Positions 1 to 6,449 of a stretch of 22,451 nucleotides of DNA are shown piece by piece. The notes beneath the pieces were generated by a model. The model had not been told where the DNA came from. It made no database searches and saw nothing but the letters and a program-made list of their open reading frames with translations. The DNA is from Paenibacillaceae bacterium UBA6304 (GTDB lineage Bacteria > Bacillota > Bacilli > Paenibacillales > Paenibacillaceae). Position 1 is the stretch's first letter. Every line of letters begins with the position of its first letter. A program made the translations under genes and the position numbers. The stretch is taken from the NCBI GenBank assembly GCA_002439285.1, contig DJTQ01000228.1:11240-33690 (forward strand). Direction: 5' to 3'.

Positions 1-22
1 AACTATTGAAATTAATGTTAGT

Positions 23-160
23 GCAAGTACGTAAAATGTTCCTACGATCGCTGTTGTTTCCGGATTTCATGATTATATAAGATCAAATAGGGTAGAAATC
101 CGAAAACAAAGGCGACCACTCCGTTTCTTCGGAATCATTTTACTCCCTTGCCTACATCAT
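23..160. repeat. Palindromic repeat element, copy 1
   Basis: An imperfect palindrome. The left arm starts GCAAG (23-27) with GTAAAATG at 31-38. The right arm carries CATTTTAC at 136-143 and ends CTTGC at 147-151. A central stem pairs 56-68 with 95-107 (12 of 13 positions) around an AT-rich loop. The same 138-bp unit occurs in inverse orientation at 14037-14174, with the arms nearly identical and the loop diverged. It has no coding capacity. The copies look like a short non-autonomous mobile or REP-like element. No target-site duplication is apparent, so mobility is an inference. Confidence 0.85.
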
Positions 161-211
161 ATTTTCCGTTCCTATTATATAGAAGGAAATAGCACTTTGT
201 ATGGGTAAATA

Positions 212-258
212 TAAAAAAAAGGGGCCTTCACAGGCTGGGTTCAAGCCTGGAAGACGCC
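212..258 (-). terminator. Intrinsic terminator of abrB
   Basis: Read on the minus strand, an interrupted stem (GGC, CTTC, AGGCT pairing with AGCCT, GAAG, GCC) is followed by CC and a run of eight T. It lies about 60 bp past the abrB stop codon and is positioned to end its transcript. Confidence 0.8.
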
Positions 259-320
259 AAGGAGATATGAAAAAGGTTAGAATTAACAGTTTTCAATAAA
301 ACTATTATATACTATAAATC

Positions 321-575
321 TTAATTTGTCACAGGGGTAGGAAGTTCTGTGACACATTCGTGGCAAACAATTTTGCCTTTGAAGTAAGTAACATTCTCTG
401 CGTTACCGCAGAAGATGCAGGCAGGCTCATATTTTTTCAACATGATGCGCTCACCATCGACATAAATTTCGAGGGCATCCTTCTCGCCAATACCGAGTGT
501 ACGGCGCAATTCGATAGGAATAACTACCCGTCCCAATTCGTCTACTTTTCTTACAATACCTGTTGATTTCATCAT
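321..575 (-). CDS. abrB: AbrB-family transition-state regulator with Cys4 tail
   Basis: An 84-residue DNA-binding regulator. In Bacillus, AbrB represses many post-exponential genes until phosphorylated Spo0A shuts abrB off. Residues 1-50 are the swapped-hairpin DNA-binding domain and are nearly identical to B. subtilis AbrB (STGIVRKVDELGRVVIPIEL and onward). The C-terminal part differs from the B. subtilis tail: it carries CIFC and CHEC, a four-cysteine zinc-ribbon-like pair. Two consecutive ATG codons (575 and 572) could start it. A GAGAGGGG ribosome site lies about 12 nt upstream of the first. The gene is divergent from the HD-hydrolase gene and has its own promoter, Spo0A boxes and terminator. 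Family assignment is firm. Zinc binding by the tail is inferred from the cysteine spacing. Confidence 0.95.
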   Translation of the reverse strand: MMKSTGIVRKVDELGRVVIPIELRRTLGIGEKDALEIYVDGERIMLKKYEPACIFCGNAENVTYFKGKIVCHECVTELPTPVTN

Positions 576-608
576 AACCGATGATAGCCCCTCTCGCTAT
601 AGTTTAAA

Positions 609-625
609 AGTGTCATTATTCGACA
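609..625 (-). promoter_or_regulatory. Spo0A boxes downstream of abrB promoter
   Basis: On the minus strand an exact 0A box, TGTCGAA (619-625), is followed at a 10-bp interval by a degenerate one, TGACACT (609-615). They lie between the abrB -10 element and its start codon. The B. subtilis abrB operator has the same arrangement, where Spo0A-P represses transcription. Repression here is inferred from that match. Confidence 0.75.
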
Positions 626-648
626 AACTTCTATCTTTTATGATATTT

Positions 649-677
649 ATAATACCAACGTTTGCCAAAACAGTCAA
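649..677 (-). promoter_or_regulatory. Sigma-A promoter of abrB
   Basis: On the minus strand, -35 TTGACT (672-677) and -10 TATTAT (649-654) are separated by 17 bp. Transcription would start near 642, giving a leader of about 65 nt that contains the Spo0A boxes. Confidence 0.8.
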
Positions 678-764
678 CCTATTTATGGTAGAGTTCATTA
701 TTATTTCTAATTTTAAATAATTATCGGGTATGAAAAACCGCGTAATTCTCGGAAAACATAGGGT

Positions 765-827
765 TTCGACACATTCGACATGTTGGAAATTCCCTCATAG
801 ACAGTATTCGACACGGTTCGACATAAT
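765..827 (+). promoter_or_regulatory. Four Spo0A boxes over a candidate sigma-A promoter
   Basis: Four exact TTCGACA motifs (reverse complement of the 0A box TGTCGAA) lie at 765-771, 774-780, 807-813 and 817-823. They form two pairs with 9-10 bp internal spacing, set about 42 bp apart. A plausible promoter toward the HD gene, TAGACA (798-803) and CATAAT (822-827) with an 18-bp spacer, has the second pair inside its spacer. The boxes are seen directly. The promoter and the direction of control are inferred. Confidence 0.65.
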
Positions 828-899
828 CCTACTATATCAGTCACAATCTCTCTTAAATCTTCAAAATCATTTTTTTTATTAAGAGAAAGGGGTCTTAAG

Positions 900-2180
900 A
901 TGCATGATCAACTTCGGGAAGAAAAAGTATTTAAGGATCCGGTTCACAATTATGTGCATGTGCAGGATGAAATTATCTGGGCCCTCATTAATACGCCCGA
1001 ATTTCAGAGGTTGCGGCGGATTCGACAGCTTGGCACCTCATATCTGACTTTTCATGGGGCAGAACATAGCCGGTTTTCTCACTCCCTGGGCGTTTATGAA
1101 ATTACGCGTCGCATTATATCCCAATTCGAACGTGCCGATTATGCAGATTGGCCTAAGGAGGAGCGGCTTGTTGCCCTTTGCGCGGCTTTGCTTCACGATT
1201 TGGGACATGGTCCGTTCTCCCATTCGATTGAACAGGCATTTCAGATGCATCATGAGGATTGGACCTGCAAAATCGTACTCGGCGATACGGAGGTCGGGAA
1301 CGTGCTCAGGCGACTTGGGGAGGATTTTCCGGAGAAGGTGGCCGCTGTTATCCGCAAGGATTATGAACATCCCATTGTGGTGAATTTGGTATCCAGCCCG
1401 CTCGATGCGGACCGGATGGACTATTTGCTGCGGGATGCCTATTTTACCGGCGTCAATTATGGAACCATCGATATGGACCGGATTCTCCGGATGCTTCGGC
1501 CGTTTCAGGGCCGGATCGTGGTCAAGGAGTCGGGCATGCATGCGGTCGAAGATTACCTGATGTCCAGATATCAAATGTATTGGCAGGTTTATTTTCATCC
1601 GGTTACCCGGAGTTCGGAAATCATTCTGCGGCAGATTTTCCGCAGAGCCAAGGAACTTCACGAGAGCGGCCACCGGTTTGCGTTCTTGCCCGACCCCTTG
1701 CCGGGCCTGTTTAATGGAGACTTGACAGTGAAGGATTATCTGCTGCTCGACGAGGCGCTGGTGCAAACCGCCTTTATGCAATGGAGAAGGGAATCGGATG
1801 AACTGCTTAGTGAGCTCTGTGCGCGATTTTTAGACAGGAAGTTGTATAAATATGTAGAAGTAGAAGCGTTGGACTTGGAAATGATCGACGAGATTCGCCT
1901 TGCTTTTAAGGAAGCGGGACTTCACCCGGATTATGACTTGGAAATTGATTTTCCGACCGATCTGCCTTATGATGTGTTTCGTCCGGACGGGGAATTCCGG
2001 GACAAGCAGATCCTTCTGCTGGACCGCCAGGAACATATCCGCGAAATTTCCGAAGTTTCGGATATTGTCCGTTCTATCAGTGGCTTACATCGGGGGAAAT
2101 ATCATTTGTATTATCCCGATAATAAAGTGGCCCCCGTGATGAACTCACTTCCGGGACCAATTGCTCAGATATTTGCGTAA
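900..2180 (+). CDS. HD-domain phosphohydrolase, YwfO/SAMHD1-like
   Basis: A 426-residue HD-superfamily protein resembling B. subtilis YwfO and the deoxynucleoside triphosphate triphosphohydrolase group. The metal-binding H...HD...D signature is complete: HSRFSH at 56-61, HD at 99-100 within LLHDLGHGPFSH, and D169 in SPLDADRMDYLL, followed by YFTGVNYG. This set is typical of the dNTPase/SAMHD1 branch rather than of (p)ppGpp hydrolases. The ATG at 900 follows GAAAGGGG by 8-10 nt. tatD follows 35 bp later with no terminator, so the two are probably cotranscribed. In B. subtilis metS occupies this position and ywfO lies elsewhere. dNTP hydrolysis is inferred from family; the natural substrate cannot be read from the sequence. 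Confidence 0.88.
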   Translation: MHDQLREEKVFKDPVHNYVHVQDEIIWALINTPEFQRLRRIRQLGTSYLTFHGAEHSRFSHSLGVYEITRRIISQFERADYADWPKEERLVALCAALLHDLGHGPFSHSIEQAFQMHHEDWTCKIVLGDTEVGNVLRRLGEDFPEKVAAVIRKDYEHPIVVNLVSSPLDADRMDYLLRDAYFTGVNYGTIDMDRILRMLRPFQGRIVVKESGMHAVEDYLMSRYQMYWQVYFHPVTRSSEIILRQIFRRAKELHESGHRFAFLPDPLPGLFNGDLTVKDYLLLDEALVQTAFMQWRRESDELLSELCARFLDRKLYKYVEVEALDLEMIDEIRLAFKEAGLHPDYDLEIDFPTDLPYDVFRPDGEFRDKQILLLDRQEHIREISEVSDIVRSISGLHRGKYHLYYPDNKVAPVMNSLPGPIAQIFA

Positions 2181-2215
2181 AAATGACATAGAACATTATC
2201 TAAGGAGGCATCAGC

Positions 2216-2986
2216 ATGGAGTTATTTGATACACATACCCATATGGATGCGCCGCAATTTGACGGCGACCGTGAGGAAGCGATTCATCGTGCGTTGGAAC
2301 AAGGGGTAACGCGAATGATTAATATCGGATTTAACCGCGAGACTATCCCGACTACGATGAAGTTGGCGGAGAGTTATGACTTCATATATGCAGCAGTCGG
2401 ATGGCATCCGCAGGATGCGATTACAATGAAGGAAGAAGATTTGGACTGGATTGCAGAACTCTGCAAACATGAGAAGGTTGTAGCCATCGGTGAAATCGGA
2501 CTTGATTATTACTGGGATACCTCGCCAAAAGACGTACAGCATGAGGTGTTCCGGAGACAAATTCGCCTCGCTCGCGAGTTGAAGATGCCAATCTGCATTC
2601 ATAACCGGGAAGCTCACGAGGATGTGGTCCGTATTTTGCGGGAAGAGAAAGCAAACGAGATTGGAGGCGTCATGCACTCCTATTCGGGAAGCTGGGAAAT
2701 TGCCAAAATGTGTCTGGATATGGGATTCCATTTGTCGTTTGGCGGACCGATTACGTTTAAAAATGCAAAGCAGCCCAAAGAGGTGCTGGCGAAGACGCCA
2801 ATGGACCGATTATTAATCGAAACGGATTCCCCGTATTTAACACCGCATCCTTTTCGTGGAAAACGAAACGAGACCGGACATGTCCGTTTGGTCGCCGAGG
2901 CCGCTGCCGAATTAAAAGGGGTGTCTATCGAAGAAATCGCTGAAATTACTACCCGAAATGCACTGGAACGATTTGGAATTCGGTGA
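2216..2986 (+). CDS. tatD: TatD-family metal-dependent DNase
   Basis: A 256-residue TIM-barrel hydrolase, the usual length for TatD/YabD. Members are metal-dependent deoxyribonucleases, with roles suggested in DNA quality control. Visible metal and active-site motifs are DTHTHMD near the N-terminus (residues 5-11), AIGEIGLDYYW, the conserved histidine segments HNREAH and HSYSGS, and the C-terminal ETDSPYLTPHPFRGKRNE. A strong AAGGAGG site lies 7 nt before the ATG. It occupies the yabD position of the B. subtilis locus, directly before yabE. No clear terminator follows it, but yabE has its own promoter and long regulated leader, so the two are probably controlled separately. Confidence 0.95.
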   Translation: MELFDTHTHMDAPQFDGDREEAIHRALEQGVTRMINIGFNRETIPTTMKLAESYDFIYAAVGWHPQDAITMKEEDLDWIAELCKHEKVVAIGEIGLDYYWDTSPKDVQHEVFRRQIRLARELKMPICIHNREAHEDVVRILREEKANEIGGVMHSYSGSWEIAKMCLDMGFHLSFGGPITFKNAKQPKEVLAKTPMDRLLIETDSPYLTPHPFRGKRNETGHVRLVAEAAAELKGVSIEEIAEITTRNALERFGIR

Positions 2987-3108
2987 AAACGGGAGAAAAA
3001 GCGGTGAAATAAAGAGCAATCGCGAAAGATTAATGCATTTTAACTATTTAGCAAGAGTTTATTACATTTTTTTAACCATTTATTAAAATAAACGTTGTTG
3101 ATTCGTCC

Positions 3109-3138
3109 TTTACAACATGCATCGAAACAGGATAGAAT
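3109..3138 (+). promoter_or_regulatory. Sigma-A promoter for the riboswitch-yabE transcript
   Basis: TTTACA (3109-3114) and TAGAAT (3133-3138) are separated by 18 bp, each with one mismatch to consensus. Transcription would begin near 3145, about 60 nt before the riboswitch, giving a leader of roughly 525 nt ahead of yabE. The remainder of 2987-3108 is AT-rich and holds no gene I can support. Confidence 0.6.
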
Positions 3139-3207
3139 CTTTTCAGTAATCGATTTGGGGTCGCTCATGTGTAGATGACGATTCCGGTTACATGGTTCCA
3201 TGAACCA

Positions 3208-3400
3208 GTCTCGCTTAATCTCCACTTGTGGAGAACGGGGGAACCAACTACGGCGTGCCGGGATGAACCGGCCAGATCGTAATTGATTTCTTTTTTGGGT
3301 CATTGGGGTGAATTTAAGGTCGTTGCGCCATGAGCGAACGACTGAGAAAGGGCGGCACTCTCGCGTCCTAACCCGACAGCTAACCTCGTAAGCGTACATT
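3208..3400 (+). promoter_or_regulatory. Cyclic di-AMP riboswitch (ydaO/yuaA)
   Basis: The conserved blocks of this aptamer class appear in order: CGCTTAATCT (3212-3221), ACGGGGGAACCAA, TTGGGGTGAAT, and CCGACAGCTAACCTCGTAAGCG ending at 3394, where 3212-3217 and 3389-3394 pair as P1. A small TGGTTC/GAACCA hairpin (3193-3207) sits just before P1. A long intrinsic terminator follows at 3442-3492. In characterised members, c-di-AMP binding stabilises the aptamer and favours termination, so high c-di-AMP should lower yabE expression. The class often precedes cell-wall and potassium-transport genes, which fits the gene downstream. Confidence 0.95.
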
Positions 3401-3441
3401 GAGAGGGCAAACTCGTGCATCCTATTACACCAAGACATTCG

Positions 3442-3492
3442 GAAGCCACGAAAGAGAGCCTCTTACTCTTTCTATGGGCTTCTTTTGTTTTT
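3442..3492 (+). terminator. Riboswitch expression-platform terminator
   Basis: A two-part stem, GAAGCC (3442-3447) with GGCTTC (3477-3482) and GAAAGAG (3450-3456) with CTCTTTC (3466-3472), is followed by a T-rich run (TTTTGTTTTT). It lies about 50 nt after the aptamer and well before yabE, as expected for a transcription-terminating platform. Confidence 0.88.
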
Positions 3493-3669
3493 GAATAAAC
3501 GTAATAGGGTCATCATACTGTGTTAAACAGGAGGTGACGTTGCCGGGAGACTGGGTCAGGATGCGAAATGCAGCTAATTCAAGATGCATTTCGTAAAAAT
3601 GAAATGTAGTCACGTCATATGTATCACGAATCGACCTAGACGGCGGGACTATGAAGGAGGACGGAAGAA

Positions 3670-4806
3670 ATGGGCTTTTTCCGCAAAAAGGAATCCCATG
3701 AATCACGCTCATCCAGCATGTCTTACGCAATGCGGTGGAAACAAGAACATTTACGTCAGATTTCGGTTATCGGATTGTTATCCATCGCGGTAGTTCTCAT
3801 CATCCTGATTTGGCTTTACAGCCAGAACAATAAAAAGATTTACTTGGTTGTTGACGGACAGAGTCAAAAGATCGAAACCCGTCATTCGCTGGTCAATCAA
3901 GTACTGGAAGAACAGTCCATTGTGTTGGGTCCTGAAGATGCGGTATCGAGGCCGCTTGCTAGCTCCATCAAAGATGGAAACCGGATTGTAGTCGTACGCG
4001 CGGTTCCGGTAAAGGTGAGCGTGGACGGCGCAACAAAGGTCCATTTTACGACGCAGGACAGTGTACGGGAAACGATTGAAGAGCTCGGCGTTACAATGGG
4101 GCAGGAGGATAAAATCACTCCGTCATTGGATACCAAGGTGTCGGCGAATTTGAACATCAAAGTCGTCCGCGTCACCAAACAAAAGGTACAGACCAAAGAG
4201 AGCGTGCCTTTTACCGTCGTAAAAACTTCGGACAATACCTTGCTTAAAGGGAAGACTAAAGTAGTGGCCCCGGGTAGTGAAGGCGTAGTCGTCCATAACA
4301 TTGAAAAAGTGTATGAAGACGGAAACTTTGTGTCAAAGCGCTGGCTCGGTAAAGAGGTTGAAAAAGCTGGCTCACCGAAGGTGGTCGCGGTAGGCACGAA
4401 GAAACCGACAGCCGTTGCGTCCGCCAGCATTTCCCGCACTTCGAAAGCGGTGAATATTAGCGGGCTTACGACGAAAGGCGGCGTCTCGTTTAAATATAAA
4501 AAAGTACTTAAGAATGTAACCCTGACGGCCTACTCCTCTGAGGAAGACGGGATCGGCACGCGGACGGCATCCGGTACCCGGGTGACGGAAGGAAGAACCA
4601 TCGCGGTCGATAAGAGCGTCGTTCCTTTGGGATGGTGGGTCTATATCGAGGGCATCGGCTTCCGTAAGGCGGAAGATACCGGCGGTGCCATTAAAGGCAA
4701 TAAGATGGACGTCTATTACGATACCCTGAAATCGGCGAAAAATTTCGGGCGTAAGAAGGGCCGGACGGTATATGTCATCGGCCCGACCAAACCGGAGTTA
4801 AACTAA
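3670..4806 (+). CDS. yabE: Cell-wall 3D/G5-domain protein, YabE-like
   Basis: A 378-residue membrane-anchored cell-wall protein of the YabE/stationary-phase-survival type, viewed as the Firmicute counterpart of resuscitation-promoting factors. A basic N-terminus precedes a transmembrane anchor (31-50). Two DUF348-like repeats follow (about 57-112 and 115-168), then a G5 domain (about 168-243), a Ser/Ala-rich linker, and a C-terminal 3D domain (about 282-370). The three aspartates that name that domain are visible at D314, D336 (AEDTGGA) and D347. The 3D fold resembles MltA-type lytic transglycosylases, so peptidoglycan cleavage is likely but inferred. AAGGAGG lies 9 nt before the ATG. Control by the upstream c-di-AMP riboswitch links wall remodelling to that signal. 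Confidence 0.92.
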   Translation: MGFFRKKESHESRSSSMSYAMRWKQEHLRQISVIGLLSIAVVLIILIWLYSQNNKKIYLVVDGQSQKIETRHSLVNQVLEEQSIVLGPEDAVSRPLASSIKDGNRIVVVRAVPVKVSVDGATKVHFTTQDSVRETIEELGVTMGQEDKITPSLDTKVSANLNIKVVRVTKQKVQTKESVPFTVVKTSDNTLLKGKTKVVAPGSEGVVVHNIEKVYEDGNFVSKRWLGKEVEKAGSPKVVAVGTKKPTAVASASISRTSKAVNISGLTTKGGVSFKYKKVLKNVTLTAYSSEEDGIGTRTASGTRVTEGRTIAVDKSVVPLGWWVYIEGIGFRKAEDTGGAIKGNKMDVYYDTLKSAKNFGRKKGRTVYVIGPTKPELN

Positions 4807-4815
4807 CCGGGCGCG

Positions 4816-4844
4816 TTTACTTTGCGCAGGGAATGATATACTAT
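4816..4844 (+). promoter_or_regulatory. Candidate sigma-A promoter before rnmV
   Basis: TTTACT (4816-4821) and TACTAT (4839-4844) are separated by 17 bp. The predicted start near 4851 lies only about 20 nt before a perfect terminator hairpin. It is a moderate match and no transcript evidence is available. Confidence 0.4.
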
Positions 4845-4869
4845 TAGGATGATGAATAAGACACGGATT

Positions 4870-4903
4870 AAGAAGAGGATAATTTCCTCTTCTTTTTGTT
4901 TGT
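4870..4903 (+). terminator. Intrinsic terminator between yabE and rnmV
   Basis: A perfect 9-bp stem, AAGAAGAGG (4870-4878) with CCTCTTCTT (4886-4894), has a 7-nt loop and runs into TTTTTGTTT. It ends yabE transcripts. Because only 35 nt remain before rnmV, it may also attenuate transcription into rnmV. Confidence 0.88.
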
Positions 4904-4938
4904 AATACAACAATTTATTGCGAAAGGTATGGGGCAAC

Positions 4939-5511
4939 ATGATTAAGGAGGTCATTGTGGTAGAAGGCCGTGACGACACCGTGGCGGTAAAACGGGCCGT
5001 GGAAGCCGATACCATAGAGACTGGAGGATCCGCCATCAATGAGGTAACGCTGCGAAAAATCGCATTAGCGATGGAACGACGCGGGATCATCATTTTCACG
5101 GATCCGGATCACGCGGGGGAGCGAATTCGTAAGATCGTCGCAAACCGGGTCCCGGGCTGCAAGCACGCCTTCTTGCGGGAAGCGGATGCCACGAAGGGCG
5201 ATGACATCGGCGTGGAGAATGCTTCGCCGGAGGCAATCCGTGAGGCGCTCTCTCGCGTTCGCAGCGAGGTTATAGGAGATTCGAAGGAAGAGACGGACCA
5301 GATCGACTGGGCGGATTTAATCGGGGCCGGGCTGATCGTGCATCCTGAAGCAGCCGCACGGCGGCGTTTTATGGGAGAGCGGCTGGGAATAGGATATTGC
5401 AACGGCAAACAGTTTTATAAGCGGCTCTCCATCTTCCGGATTAGCCGGGAGGAATTTGCGGCTGCACTGGCGGAACTGGAGAAAGAGAATGAAAGAGGTA
5501 ATGACCGATGA
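4939..5511 (+). CDS. rnmV: Ribonuclease M5
   Basis: A 190-residue Toprim-domain endoribonuclease that matures the 5S rRNA precursor. The Toprim signature is visible: E9 in VVEGRDD and the DxD of FTDPDHAG (D55, D57). Downstream blocks [15 protein letters not shown] and the C-terminal [13 protein letters not shown] match the RNase M5 family, and the length is close to the 186 residues of the B. subtilis protein. The reading frame is open from a TTG at 4918, but alignment with the family start ([11 protein letters not shown]) favours the ATG at 4939. The nearby GGGG and GAAAGG ribosome sites are weak. The stop codon overlaps the ksgA start as ATGA, implying translational coupling. Confidence 0.95.
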   Translation: MIKEVIVVEGRDDTVAVKRAVEADTIETGGSAINEVTLRKIALAMERRGIIIFTDPDHAGERIRKIVANRVPGCKHAFLREADATKGDDIGVENASPEAIREALSRVRSEVIGDSKEETDQIDWADLIGAGLIVHPEAAARRRFMGERLGIGYCNGKQFYKRLSIFRISREEFAAALAELEKENERGNDR

Positions 5512-6395
5512 CCATGAGAGAAGATGTTTCTACCCCTCGCCGGACGAAGGAAATTATTCAGCGGCACGGGTTTTCGTTTAAGAAAAGCCTCGGTCAGAAC
5601 TTTCTGATCGATCAGAATATCCTGGGCAAGATTGTCGGCGCAGCCGGCCTGGACAAGTCCAAGGGCGCCCTCGAGATTGGTCCTGGTATCGGGGCGTTGA
5701 CGGAGAAGCTGGCTCAGACGGCCGGGCGTGTAGCTGCCGTGGAGATCGACCAACGTCTCCTGCCCATTTTGGAAGAAGTGCTGGAGCCCTATCCCCATGT
5801 TCATGTGGTCCATGGCGATGTGCTCAAACTGAATTTGCAAGAGCTATTTGCCGCAGAATTCGGCGATTGTGAGAGCGTCAGCGTCGTAGCGAATCTGCCT
5901 TATTACGTGACTACGCCAATCCTTATGAATCTGCTGGAGGCCGGTCTTCCGCTGGAGAATATCGTGGTTATGATCCAGAAGGAAGTGGCAGAGCGGATGG
6001 CGGCCTCTCCGGGAGGCAAGGAATACGGCAGCCTTAGCATTGCAGTTCAATATTACAGCGAGCCTGAGCTTGTCTGCACGGTGCCTCACAGTGTGTTCAT
6101 TCCGCAGCCGAATGTGGAATCGGCCGTTATTCGTTTAAAGGTGCGCAGCACGCCCCCGGTGTCCGTAGCGGATGAAGCCTTTTTCTTTGAGGTGGTACAA
6201 TCCTCCTTTGCGCAAAGACGCAAGACGATCTCCAACAATCTCAAGAGCCGTTTCTTTGCCGAAGAAGGCCGTGAGCGGCTGGAGTCGTTATTAAGCGATG
6301 CCGGCATTGCGCCGTCCCGCCGTGCGGAGACACTAAGTTTGCAGGAGTTCGCGGAGCTTAGCAATACGTTATACGCTGCCGGGCTTAGGAAATAG
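5508..6395 (+). CDS. ksgA: 16S rRNA adenine dimethyltransferase
   Basis: A 295-residue SAM-dependent enzyme that dimethylates two adjacent adenosines in the 3'-terminal hairpin of 16S rRNA, a late step of small-subunit assembly. Visible motifs are the N-terminal [11 protein letters not shown], the SAM-binding [11 protein letters not shown] (about 56-66), the acidic VEIDQRLLP, and the catalytic NLPYY (129-133). The C-terminal half holds [13 protein letters not shown] and SFAQRRKT, typical of KsgA. The ATG at 5508 overlaps the rnmV stop and follows AGAGGT; a second ATG at 5514 is possible. The pairing with rnmV groups two rRNA-processing enzymes in one unit, as in Bacillus. Confidence 0.97.
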   Translation: MTMREDVSTPRRTKEIIQRHGFSFKKSLGQNFLIDQNILGKIVGAAGLDKSKGALEIGPGIGALTEKLAQTAGRVAAVEIDQRLLPILEEVLEPYPHVHVVHGDVLKLNLQELFAAEFGDCESVSVVANLPYYVTTPILMNLLEAGLPLENIVVMIQKEVAERMAASPGGKEYGSLSIAVQYYSEPELVCTVPHSVFIPQPNVESAVIRLKVRSTPPVSVADEAFFFEVVQSSFAQRRKTISNNLKSRFFAEEGRERLESLLSDAGIAPSRRAETLSLQEFAELSNTLYAAGLRK

Positions 6396-6449
6396 AAGCT
6401 GTAACCAATCCCCCCTTTCGCCCATACGATGGGGTTAGAGGTGATTGAT

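Noticed and set aside
43..53. HIP1-like octamer (CGATCGC) inside the palindromic repeat
   Set aside because: Only a partial match to the cyanobacterial HIP1 palindrome and found once per repeat copy; best seen as part of the element.
221..258. tRNA-like T-arm (GGTTCAAGCC) downstream of abrB
   Set aside because: The loop spacing does not fit a T-arm, no other tRNA arms are present, and the sequence is explained as an intrinsic terminator on the minus strand.
3040..3730. Minus-strand frames of 132 and 101 codons over the yabE leader
   Set aside because: They cover the riboswitch and its terminator, whose RNA conservation explains the sequence.
6403..6431. Possible sigma-K promoter for yabG (AACC, 17 bp, CATACGATG)
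   Set aside because: The -10 deviates from CATAnnnTA, and the start point would fall on the ribosome site only about 12 nt before the start codon, leaving too little leader.
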